Of a stretch of 17,239 bases of DNA, positions 1 to 6,104 are shown one piece after another. Both the position numbers and the translations under genes were made by a program. The DNA is from an uncultured Capnocytophaga sp. (GTDB lineage Bacteria > Bacteroidota > Bacteroidia > Flavobacteriales > Flavobacteriaceae): the NCBI GenBank assembly GCA_915070235.1, contig CAJZFM010000013.1:1-17239 (forward strand). Reading direction: 5' to 3'. Below the pieces are notes generated by a model. That model was not told where the DNA came from, searched no databases, and saw only the letters and a program-made list of their open reading frames with translations. Within the stretch, counting starts at the first letter, position 1. Every line of letters begins with the position of its first letter.

Positions 1-82
1 TTCGTTGAAAAAGATAAAAATTGTCTATCAATCTGGAAAATGTCCTTTCTATAACTCCTTGAGAATCATAAACTATCTCATT

Positions 83-107
83 CCCCCTTTGGAGGGGGTA
101 GGGGGGG
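83..107. repeat. C/G-rich hairpin element in a leader
   Basis: CCCCCT at 83-88 pairs with AGGGGG at 93-98 around a TTGG loop, a six-pair stem, followed at 101-107 by a run of seven G. The surrounding form (C5, TTT, GGAGGGGGTAG7AGG) resembles a family of dispersed intergenic C/G-rich repeats that I remember from Bacteroidota genomes; only one copy is in this window, so its repeat nature is not shown here. It lies downstream of the leftward promoter at 189-218, so it would be transcribed as part of a long 5' leader. The G-rich strand could also form a quadruplex. Confidence 0.5.
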
Positions 108-149
108 AGGTTTTGAATATCAATAAGTTACAGAACTTGCGAAAATTAA

Positions 150-170
150 ATTAATGATCAATGATTAATG
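150..170. repeat. 7-bp tandem repeat, 3 units
   Basis: Three head-to-tail heptamers ATTAATG, ATCAATG and ATTAATG, with a decayed fourth (ACCACTG) at 171-177. The same heptamer forms a four-unit array at 9352-9379. The array lies about 20 bp downstream of the -7 box at 189-196, so it is in the 5' leader of a gene beyond the left edge. The rest of 1-236 shows no open reading frame of note on either strand. Confidence 0.65.
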
Positions 171-188
171 ACCACTGAAATACATGCA

Positions 189-218
189 CAAAGATAGTAA
201 AAAAAATGGAACTGACAA
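189..218 (-). promoter_or_regulatory. Bacteroidota-type promoter, leftward
   Basis: On the minus strand TTG (216-218), 19 bp, then TATCTTTG (189-196) fits the Bacteroidota consensus TTG-N19-TAnnTTTG exactly. It would drive a gene whose start lies left of the window; minus-strand ATGs between here and position 1 are followed quickly by stops, so the leader is at least about 180 nt. Confidence 0.6.
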
Positions 219-220
219 TA

Positions 221-238
221 AAAAAAACGCCTTTTTTT
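221..238 (-). terminator. possible terminator of panB-rluA unit
   Basis: Right at the stop codon of the pseudouridine synthase, seven A (221-227), CGCC (228-231) and seven T (232-238) form an all-A/T stem with a four-base loop, which on the minus strand ends in a U tract. The stem has no G-C pairs, so it is weak; the placement is what suggests a terminator. Confidence 0.35.
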
Positions 239-947
239 ATTCAGTACTTTCTAAGGGGATATTTTCTACAAGTTTGGCAAAGGCTTCAGGTAGGGGAGCG
301 GTAAGGCTAAGGGGTTCTTTTTTGACAGGGTGAAGTAGTGTAAGAGCATGTGCATGCAGGCTGATACTTCCGTCGGGATTGCTTCGCTTAGCTCCATACT
401 TGAGATCTCCCTTAAGAGGACAGCCTAAAGCGGCAAACTGAGCGCGTATCTGGTGATGACGACCTGTGAGCAAATTAATTTCCACTAACAAATAATGAGT
501 AAGAGTAGCCAAAACCTTATAAGTAAGTACCGCTTTCTGGGACTGAGGCTTTTCTGTTTGATAAGCATAGGACTTATTCTGAGAGGTATTGCGTACCAAA
601 AAGTGTGTAAGAGTACCCTCGGTAGGGATAGGCTTTTTCTCTATCAAAGCCCAATACTGCTTACAAACCTCCTCTTTGGTAGCGAAAGCCGCATTGAGAC
701 GAGGAAGTGCTTTGGAAGTCTTAGCAAACAGCACCAGGCCAGTGGTAGGTCTGTCCAATCGATGAACGACGCCAAGATAAGCCTCTCCAGCTTTGTGGTA
801 TTTCTCCACTAGATAAGTCTTGACAATCTCACTTAAGGGGATATCGCCCGTTTTATCTCCTTGGACGATATCCCCTGCTCTTTTGTTAATGGCTATCAAG
901 TGGTTATCTTCGTAAAGCACTTGTAGGTTCTGGGTGGTTGTCTTCAT
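237..947 (-). CDS. RluA-family RNA pseudouridine synthase
   Basis: This 236-residue protein converts uridine to pseudouridine in RNA. Visible signatures are the catalytic block HRLD at residues 62-65, in which the aspartate (D65) is the nucleophile, the family motif TGRHHQIR at 161-168, and GDLKYG at about 180-185. It lacks the N-terminal S4 domain of RluC/RluD, so it is a single-domain, short member; the substrate (a 23S rRNA, tRNA or other position) cannot be told from the sequence. It starts 4 nt after the panB stop, and the stretch TAAGGGAATG places a purine-rich SD-like run across the panB stop codon, so translation is probably coupled to panB. There is no obvious functional link between the two genes. 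Confidence 0.93.
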   Translation of the reverse strand: MKTTTQNLQVLYEDNHLIAINKRAGDIVQGDKTGDIPLSEIVKTYLVEKYHKAGEAYLGVVHRLDRPTTGLVLFAKTSKALPRLNAAFATKEEVCKQYWALIEKKPIPTEGTLTHFLVRNTSQNKSYAYQTEKPQSQKAVLTYKVLATLTHYLLVEINLLTGRHHQIRAQFAALGCPLKGDLKYGAKRSNPDGSISLHAHALTLLHPVKKEPLSLTAPLPEAFAKLVENIPLESTE

Positions 948-951
948 TCCC

Positions 952-1770
952 TTAGTACTGTTCGCTCTGGTTAGGAAACGTTTGTGCCTTTACATCAGTA
1001 ATATATTGGCTCACCGCACCTGTCATTAGCTCGTGTAGGTTGAGGTATTGGCGTACAAACTTAGGCTTGTAATCCACAAACATACCGAAGAAGTCCTGAG
1101 ATACAAGTACTTGTCCATCTACCTCGTGGCCAGCTCCAATTCCGATGGTAGGCACTGAAAGGCTTTGGGTAACCTCTTTGGCTAAAGCAGCAGGGATTTT
1201 TTCCAAGACAATGGCAGAGCAGCCCAATTCTTGTAAGTAATGGGCATCTTCCTTGAGTTTTTGAGCTTCAGCCTGTTCTTTGGCACGAAGTCCATACCCC
1301 CCGAACTTATTGATAGACTGAGGTGTAAGTCCTAAGTGGCCTATCACAGGGATACCAGCATCCAAGATACGGCGAATACCCTCACCGATTTCTCGTCCGC
1401 CCTCCAATTTTACGGCTTGTGCACCACTTTCTTTCATCATACGGATGGCAGAGTCCAAAGCACGCTGTGGGTCGGACTGGTAGGTGCCAAAAGGTAAATC
1501 GGCTACTACCAAGGCACGAGCGCAAGCACGTACTACGGCTGAAGCGTGGTAGATCATAGCATCAAGCGTCATAGGAAGGGTAGTCTCGTACCCGGCCATT
1601 ACATTGGCCGCAGAATCACCTACTAAGATGATATCAATTCCAGCTCCGTCAATAATCTTGGCCATGGTATAATCATAGGCGGTAAGCATGGTGATTTTTT
1701 CACCTTTGGCTTTCATAGCATGTAGCGTTTGTACGGTTACACGCTTGGTTTCTTTTTTTGAAACAGACAT
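952..1770 (-). CDS. panB: ketopantoate hydroxymethyltransferase PanB
   Basis: PanB (3-methyl-2-oxobutanoate hydroxymethyltransferase, EC 2.1.2.11) transfers a hydroxymethyl group from 5,10-methylene-THF to 2-oxoisovalerate, the first committed step to pantothenate and CoA. The 272-residue length is normal for the family. Residues matching the E. coli metal and catalytic set are in place: D52 in VGDS, D91 in VADLPF, E123 in KLEGG and the general base E190 in LEKIP. The TIM-barrel signatures TAYDY (30-34) and GHLGLTPQS (144-152) are intact. panC and panD are not in the window. No TAnnTTTG promoter is visible in the 46 nt between the tRNA terminator and the start codon. Confidence 0.97.
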   Translation of the reverse strand: MSVSKKETKRVTVQTLHAMKAKGEKITMLTAYDYTMAKIIDGAGIDIILVGDSAANVMAGYETTLPMTLDAMIYHASAVVRACARALVVADLPFGTYQSDPQRALDSAIRMMKESGAQAVKLEGGREIGEGIRRILDAGIPVIGHLGLTPQSINKFGGYGLRAKEQAEAQKLKEDAHYLQELGCSAIVLEKIPAALAKEVTQSLSVPTIGIGAGHEVDGQVLVSQDFFGMFVDYKPKFVRQYLNLHELMTGAVSQYITDVKAQTFPNQSEQY

Positions 1771-1800
1771 TTATTCAGTTTTGAGTTGTTAGTTTTGAGA

Positions 1801-1819
1801 TTCCCTTAGCAATAGGGAA
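1801..1819. other. hairpin in the panB leader
   Basis: TTCCCT (1801-1806) and AGGGAA (1814-1819) are perfect complements around a 7-nt loop. It lies directly after the tRNA-Thr terminator and partly shares its U tract, 31 nt ahead of the panB start. It has no U tract of its own on the panB-sense strand, so it is not a classic terminator; a processing site or simple chance are both possible. Confidence 0.35.
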
Positions 1820-1850
1820 AAAAGAAAAAGCTGCCAGAGCGCTGACAGCT
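1817..1850 (-). terminator. Rho-independent terminator after tRNA-Thr
   Basis: A nine-pair stem (1829-1837 with 1842-1850, one G-U pair) closes a CGCU loop, and on the minus strand it is followed by a U-rich tract at 1817-1828 broken by one C. It lies 5 nt past the 3' end of the tRNA. A strong, textbook intrinsic terminator. Confidence 0.85.
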
Positions 1851-1854
1851 TTAG

Positions 1855-1928
1855 AGCCGGTAGAGGGATTCGAACCCACGACCCCGAGATTACAAATCAC
1901 GTGCTCTGGCCAACTGAGCTATACCGGC
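1855..1928 (-). tRNA. tRNA-Thr (anticodon UGU)
   Basis: A 74-nt cloverleaf on the minus strand. The acceptor stem pairs GCCGGTA (1922-1928) with TACCGGC (1856-1862). The anticodon loop is TTTGTAA, giving anticodon TGT, which reads ACN threonine codons. The T arm has the GGTTCGAATCC pattern, and the D arm has AGCTCAGTTGG. The anticodon stem contains one U-U mismatch in the middle. CCA is not encoded. It has its own promoter upstream and terminator downstream, so it is an independent unit placed between thrB and panB. Confidence 0.95.
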
Positions 1929-1941
1929 GATTTTGCGGGTG

Positions 1942-1972
1942 CAAAGTTACAACTTTTTTCTGAACCAGCAAA
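1942..1972 (-). promoter_or_regulatory. tRNA-Thr promoter (Bacteroidota type)
   Basis: On the minus strand TTTG (1969-1972), exactly 19 bp, then TAACTTTG (1942-1949): a perfect fit to the Bacteroidota housekeeping consensus. The -7 box ends 13 bp before the mature tRNA 5' end. The -33 box is only 14 bp beyond the thrB stop. Confidence 0.8.
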
Positions 1973-1986
1973 GGGATTTTTTGTTT

Positions 1987-2949
1987 TTATTCGTCAAATT
2001 GTGCTATCCTACAGCCTTTGCCATTGGCTAAGTCTTCTATAAAGGAAAGGGTCTCAATGCCTTGTCCTGCATATATCTTATGTAGTTCAGTGAGAATACG
2101 CTCGGCTACAGTGTGAGACTCAGCAAGAGCAAAGACAGATGGCCCAGATCCTGAAATTCCAAAGGCAATCCCCCCTACAGAGAGAGTAGCTTCCTTCATC
2201 TCATCAAAATAAGGAATGAGTATCTTACGAGAAGGTTCTACCAAGAAGTCTTTGGTAGCTTTTCTAAGCAGGTCGTAATTCTCTTGGTATAAACCACTTA
2301 CAAAAGCACCCATGGCGGATACCTGCTTGGAAACAATATCCAAGGACACATGTCGGGAAACAATGCTACGAGCCGAAGCGGTATTGACTTCTATATTAGG
2401 AAAGAAGGACACCGCATGCAGCCCCTTAGGTAGCGGCAAGCGTATGGGTTTGTTTTGATACAAAAGCACAATACCTCCAAGAATAGCAGGAGAGACATTG
2501 TCATAATGAGCAGACCCACAGGCTGCGCGTTCGCCTTCGGCAGCAAAGGGCAAGAGTTCCTCCAAAGAAAAAGGATTGCCCATAAGGGTATTGTAAGCGA
2601 AAGCAGCTGCTGCACTGCTGGCACTGCTAGAACCCAAACCACTACCAGAGGCAAAACCCTTGCGGATACGAACATCTACATACAAAGGGTTTTCCAATTG
2701 TGCTTGCATGGCCGCGATGACCACAGTACAAGAGTTCTTCTCCACAGCATAGGGTAGGGGAGTAGCACTTTCAATAAAGGTGATTTTGTTCTGCTGGGTA
2801 CCATTGGGAGTAACCTCCACCCTGTCTCCTACTGTGGAGAGTGAGATACCTAAAACATCAAAGCCTACATTGACATTGGCAATGGTAGCAGGGGCGAAAC
2901 CACAGACGGTTTCTTGTATAGGGTTTGCTTTTCTAAGCGACTGATTCAT
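1987..2949 (-). CDS. thrB: homoserine kinase ThrB
   Basis: Phosphorylates homoserine with ATP to O-phosphohomoserine (EC 2.7.1.39), the substrate of threonine synthase; cytosolic. The 320-residue protein is a GHMP-family kinase: the ATP-binding motif GSGLGSSSAS lies at residues 102-111, and the C-terminal GHMP motif GGIAFGISGSGPS at 259-271. The N-terminal motif with APATIANVNVGFD (19-31) is typical of homoserine kinases. It begins 11 nt after the thrA stop, so it is in operon with thrA. Threonine synthase (thrC), which commonly follows in Bacteroidota, does not; a tRNA-Thr unit takes the next place. Confidence 0.96.
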   Translation of the reverse strand: MNQSLRKANPIQETVCGFAPATIANVNVGFDVLGISLSTVGDRVEVTPNGTQQNKITFIESATPLPYAVEKNSCTVVIAAMQAQLENPLYVDVRIRKGFASGSGLGSSSASSAAAAFAYNTLMGNPFSLEELLPFAAEGERAACGSAHYDNVSPAILGGIVLLYQNKPIRLPLPKGLHAVSFFPNIEVNTASARSIVSRHVSLDIVSKQVSAMGAFVSGLYQENYDLLRKATKDFLVEPSRKILIPYFDEMKEATLSVGGIAFGISGSGPSVFALAESHTVAERILTELHKIYAGQGIETLSFIEDLANGKGCRIAQFDE

Positions 2950-2960
2950 AGTAGTTTGAA

Positions 2961-5396
2961 TTATTTTTGTTTGTTAGCCACATACATCACATCGGAGAGG
3001 ACGCCACTGGCCGTTACCTTAGCACCTGCTCCAGCTCCCTTAATAACAAGGGGCTCTGTTGGGTACATATCGGTATAAAAGGCTACGATATTATCCTTCC
3101 CGTCCAATTGGTAGAAAGGAGAAGTAGCGGGTATCTGTTGTAGGGAGACTTTGATATCCCCCTCTAAGAGTTGTGCCACTACATTGAGCTTAGCTCCTTT
3201 GCTTTGTGCGCTGTGGTATAGATCTTGGAAGAAAGCCTCATTCTTTTCCAATACCTCATAGAAAGCCTCTACAGAAGGGGTTTCCAAGGATTTTTCAGGG
3301 AGGAAGCTCTCAAAGACCACTTCGCTCATTTCCTTGCGATAACCCGCCTCTCGGGAGAGGATTAGAATCTTACGAATAACATCTAAACCACTGAGGTCTA
3401 TACGCGGATCAGGTTCGGTATAACCTTCTTTTTGTGCCTGTTTTACAATCTCCACAAAAGGTGTAGTAGCGTTGTAATGGTTGAAGATAAAGTTGAGACT
3501 TCCAGAGACTACAGCATCAATACGGCGAACGGTGTCCCCACTGAGCAATAGATTCTGTAAGGTCTTGATGATAGGTAAGGCTGCCCCAACAGAGGTTTCG
3601 TATTGGAAATCACAGTTTTGGTTTTTGACCAATTCCATAAGTGCTGTGTATTGTTCCAAAGGGGCACTTCCCGCAATCTTGTTGCAGGTAACCACCGAGA
3701 TAGACTTACGAATGAGTTGGGGGTAAAGGGCAGCTATCTCAGCCGAAGCAGTATTATCTACCACAATACTGTTACGCCTATTGGTAGCTATAATCAGTTC
3801 AGCCAGAGCGGTAGGCGTGTCGTAGGAGATAGCTTTTCCAACGGAAAGTGCCCCCAATGCTTCTTGGAGTAATCCCTCGTCGGAAAATACATATTGGTGG
3901 GAGTTGGCAACCATCACCACACGAAGATCCACTTTCTGGTGCTTGCGGAAATATTCTTGTTGCTTATAGACAATATCAATAAACTGACCACCCACATTGC
4001 CAGCCCCGATAATAAAGAGATGTACTCGCTTGATCACCTCTTGGAAGAGGCGCTCGTGTACCACATTGACCGCCTTGTGTTCGTCACGGGCATCGATCAC
4101 TACAGAGATATTGCGTTCGGAAGCTCCCTGAGCAATAGCCTGAATATTAACCCCATTGGCACCTAAGGCGCTAAATACCTTACCACTAAGCCCTGTTTGG
4201 TGATTCATATTATCCCCAATAAGGGCTAAAATTACGTGGTTATCGGTACGTTCTATCGGATTGATGAGGGAGCCTATTTCTTGGGCAAATTCATGCTCCA
4301 AGGCCTCTTTGGCACTCTTGGCGTCACTGGTTTTGATCCCGAAACAGATACTCTGTTCAGAACAACTTTGGGTGATAAGAATTACATTCACATCGGCCTG
4401 TTCGAGAGCTTGGAAAACACGGCGGGCACTTCCCTTGGTACCTGCTAGCCCGATTCCTGAAATGGTAATCATACTGATGTCACTCAGGGTAGAGACGCCT
4501 AACACTTTATCGGTATGTCCTTGGGTAGCCACATGTATACGAGTACCCTTTTCTTCGGGAGCTAAAGTATTGAGCAGAAGCACAGGAATCTTCTTTTCCA
4601 TAGCGGGACGAATAGCAGGAGGGTAGATCACCTTGGCTCCGAAATAGGCCATCTCAAAAGCCTCTTCGTAGCTCATTTGGGAGATCACCTTGGTATTCTT
4701 AACCAACTTAGGGTTAGCATTTTGCATACCATTGACATCGCTCCATAGTTCTACCTGCTTAGCCCCTAAGCAATAGCCATAGATAGAGGCTGTATAGTCC
4801 GAACCACCCCGACCGAGTACGACCAATTCCCCCGCAGGGTTAGCGGCGATATAGCCAGGGGCGATGTAAGAGGCAGTAGTATCAATCTGCTGCATGCGCT
4901 GCTCTGTTTGGGAGAAATCCACTACTGCATTGAGAGGGTCGCCATCGGCTACAATATATTTTTCTGAAGGCAAGTAGCCAACATGTACGCCCTCTTGGTT
5001 GAGGTATTCGCAGATAATAAAAGCAGAGAGTAGTTCGCCCTGAGCCATAATACGTGCCTTGGTACGCTCGGAGAGTTCCCCCAAGGTAGAGATACTATTA
5101 CACAGATTTTCAAGGGAGAGTACCGTTTTCCCGATATGTACTAATGCGTTGGTTTGTTTGTTGATATGCAAGAGAGATTTGGCCATAGAGATATGCCTTT
5201 CCTTAAGCGCTTCAAGAATAGGTTGGTGTGTGTTTTTTAAGGCATTTTCTCCTAAGGATTGTAGGGTATTGGTAACTCCAGAAAAGGCAGAGACCACCAT
5301 GATAAAGGGTTCTGTTTGCTTTTTTACAATCTGCACCACACGTTGCAAATTCTCTACTGAGCCCACTGAAGAGCCTCCAAACTTAATTAGTAACAT
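2961..5396 (-). CDS. thrA: fused aspartokinase / homoserine dehydrogenase
   Basis: Bifunctional enzyme (EC 2.7.2.4 and 1.1.1.3) that phosphorylates aspartate and reduces aspartate semialdehyde to homoserine, feeding threonine and methionine synthesis. In the 811 residues the kinase comes first, with KFGGSS at 5-10 and GRGGSDYTA at 195-203. Two ACT regulatory domains follow, about 303-365 and 388-445, the expected site of threonine feedback. The dehydrogenase has the NAD(P)-binding GAGNVGG at 464-470, TCNK at 570-573, YETSVG at 599-604, SGSLNFI at 631-637 and the substrate motif EPDPRIDLSGLD at 661-672. Length and layout match E. coli ThrA. The start follows the vapD stop by 18 nt; no leader peptide, attenuator or TAnnTTTG promoter is visible in that gap or inside the two small genes upstream. 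Confidence 0.97.
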   Translation of the reverse strand: MLLIKFGGSSVGSVENLQRVVQIVKKQTEPFIMVVSAFSGVTNTLQSLGENALKNTHQPILEALKERHISMAKSLLHINKQTNALVHIGKTVLSLENLCNSISTLGELSERTKARIMAQGELLSAFIICEYLNQEGVHVGYLPSEKYIVADGDPLNAVVDFSQTEQRMQQIDTTASYIAPGYIAANPAGELVVLGRGGSDYTASIYGYCLGAKQVELWSDVNGMQNANPKLVKNTKVISQMSYEEAFEMAYFGAKVIYPPAIRPAMEKKIPVLLLNTLAPEEKGTRIHVATQGHTDKVLGVSTLSDISMITISGIGLAGTKGSARRVFQALEQADVNVILITQSCSEQSICFGIKTSDAKSAKEALEHEFAQEIGSLINPIERTDNHVILALIGDNMNHQTGLSGKVFSALGANGVNIQAIAQGASERNISVVIDARDEHKAVNVVHERLFQEVIKRVHLFIIGAGNVGGQFIDIVYKQQEYFRKHQKVDLRVVMVANSHQYVFSDEGLLQEALGALSVGKAISYDTPTALAELIIATNRRNSIVVDNTASAEIAALYPQLIRKSISVVTCNKIAGSAPLEQYTALMELVKNQNCDFQYETSVGAALPIIKTLQNLLLSGDTVRRIDAVVSGSLNFIFNHYNATTPFVEIVKQAQKEGYTEPDPRIDLSGLDVIRKILILSREAGYRKEMSEVVFESFLPEKSLETPSVEAFYEVLEKNEAFFQDLYHSAQSKGAKLNVVAQLLEGDIKVSLQQIPATSPFYQLDGKDNIVAFYTDMYPTEPLVIKGAGAGAKVTASGVLSDVMYVANKQK

Positions 5397-5414
5397 ATAT
5401 ATTGTGTAATTTTT

Positions 5415-5708
5415 TTATTGATTTGTTGCTTTTTTCTTTACAAAATGAGTGAAATCACTCCAGTCTTCAACTTTAAAAGCCTTAATATCTCTTACAGAAT
5501 TAGCAAACCATTCTATAGAAGCAAGAGCATCAATAGCTTCTACTAAATTGGCCATATTAGTATTTTGACTTAGATATACACTTCCTTGTGTTCTAAAAAA
5601 ATTATATTCTTGTAGAACATTTGAAATCTCATAATAAGCATTATTATATGGTTTGCCATAATACTCTTCTAAGTCAGCTACAGTCATATCGAAAGCTATT
5701 GCATACAT
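5415..5708 (-). CDS. vapD: VapD family endoribonuclease-like protein
   Basis: A 97-residue, full-length member of the virulence-associated protein D family, recognised by the start MYAIAFDM, by QGSVY at residues 41-45 and by SVRDIKAFKVEDWSDFT at 71-87. Family members form dimers with a Cas2-like ferredoxin fold; Helicobacter and Haemophilus VapD are described as mRNA-cleaving toxins. D7 and S43, residues implicated in the Helicobacter protein, are present. The gene is about 30% GC in the part I counted, far below thrA. It follows a small KOW/SH3-like gene by 11 nt and precedes thrA by 18 nt. Toxin activity here is inferred from the family, not shown; VapD is often a stand-alone gene. Confidence 0.9.
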   Translation of the reverse strand: MYAIAFDMTVADLEEYYGKPYNNAYYEISNVLQEYNFFRTQGSVYLSQNTNMANLVEAIDALASIEWFANSVRDIKAFKVEDWSDFTHFVKKKATNQ

Positions 5709-5719
5709 AATATCTGATA

Positions 5720-5920
5720 TTAGATAGACTTAAAAAATTCTTTTTCTCCAAAGAAAATGCGACCTAAATCATCTTTGATAGCTATTTCTGTTCCTATAAA
5801 AGGATTTTGTCGGATCTTGATAATCTTCCCTTTGATCCATTCTTTGAGCAATGTTAGATTAGGTGACACTTCCACAATGTCTCCTACCTTAAAAGTTTCT
5901 TTGGTATTTTCTTTTTTCAT
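5720..5920 (-). CDS. small KOW/SH3-like protein, VapD partner candidate
   Basis: A 66-residue protein beginning MKKENTKETFKVGDIVEV. I do not recognise a named family, but FKVGDIVEV, KGKIIKI, EIAIKDDLGR and the C-terminal IFFGEKEFF give a run of short beta strands typical of a KOW or SH3-like barrel. An in-frame ATG 17 codons further up (to 5971) is unlikely to be used, since the consensus promoter at 5940-5971 would place the transcript start downstream of it. It is first in a tight operon with vapD (11 nt), the place where an antitoxin would be expected, so an antitoxin or VapD-binding role is a fair guess; the family does not prove it. Confidence 0.6.
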   Translation of the reverse strand: MKKENTKETFKVGDIVEVSPNLTLLKEWIKGKIIKIRQNPFIGTEIAIKDDLGRIFFGEKEFFKSI

Positions 5921-5939
5921 AAGAAACAATAATTGAGGG

Positions 5940-5971
5940 CAAAGATACAACTTTTTACTGACAAATGTCAA
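5940..5971 (-). promoter_or_regulatory. promoter of VapD module (and perhaps thrAB)
   Basis: On the minus strand TTG (5969-5971), 21 bp, then TATCTTTG (5940-5947). The start codon at 5920 lies 20 nt past the -7 box, leaving a very short 5' leader. This is the only TAnnTTTG match I found on the minus strand between here and the thrA start. Confidence 0.65.
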
Positions 5972-5987
5972 GTGATTAATGACAAAT
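5959..5987. promoter_or_regulatory. operator-like palindrome and half-site
   Basis: TGACA-AA-TGTCA at 5959-5970 is a palindrome that covers most of the -33 box and the adjacent spacer of the VapD-module promoter. A second copy of the left half, TGACAAAT, starts at 5980, exactly 21 bp (two helical turns) from the first. A DNA-binding protein sitting here would block the promoter. The regulator is unknown, and a decayed heptamer repeat (ATTAATG at 5975-5981) overlaps, so chance similarity is possible. Confidence 0.35.
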
Positions 5988-6044
5988 TTTTAAAGAGAAA
6001 AATAATAACTTAGTAATTGAACTTACATTTACTACTAATATCAG

Positions 6045-6077
6045 TTTGAAAGAATAACAATTAATTTTGTATATTTG
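6045..6077 (+). promoter_or_regulatory. promoter of EEP-fold gene
   Basis: TTTG (6045-6048), 21 bp, then TATATTTG (6070-6077) on the plus strand. The start codon at 6105 lies 27 nt past the -7 box. It is divergent from the VapD-module promoter, with about 75 bp between their -33 boxes. Confidence 0.65.
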
Positions 6078-6104
6078 TGGCTAAAATAAGAACAATTTTT
6101 TGTT

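Noticed and set aside
150..170. CRISPR array or CRISPR remnant, suggested by short repeats and a Cas2-fold VapD gene
   Set aside because: Units are 7 bp and directly adjacent with no spacers; VapD is not Cas2, and there are no other cas genes.
495..812. A 105-codon plus-strand open frame opposite the pseudouridine synthase
   Set aside because: It is antisense to a clear RluA gene, encodes no recognised motif, and has no promoter. Treated as a shadow, like the plus-strand frames lying over thrA, mutS2 and the acyl-CoA synthetase.
5397..5414. Threonine attenuator or leader peptide ahead of thrA
   Set aside because: Only 18 nt separate vapD and thrA; there is no room for a Thr/Ile-rich leader and no hairpin with a U tract.
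5921..5971. Longer start for the small KOW-like protein at 5971
   Set aside because: The consensus promoter at 5940-5971 puts the transcript start downstream of this ATG, and the extra residues do not fit the barrel domain.
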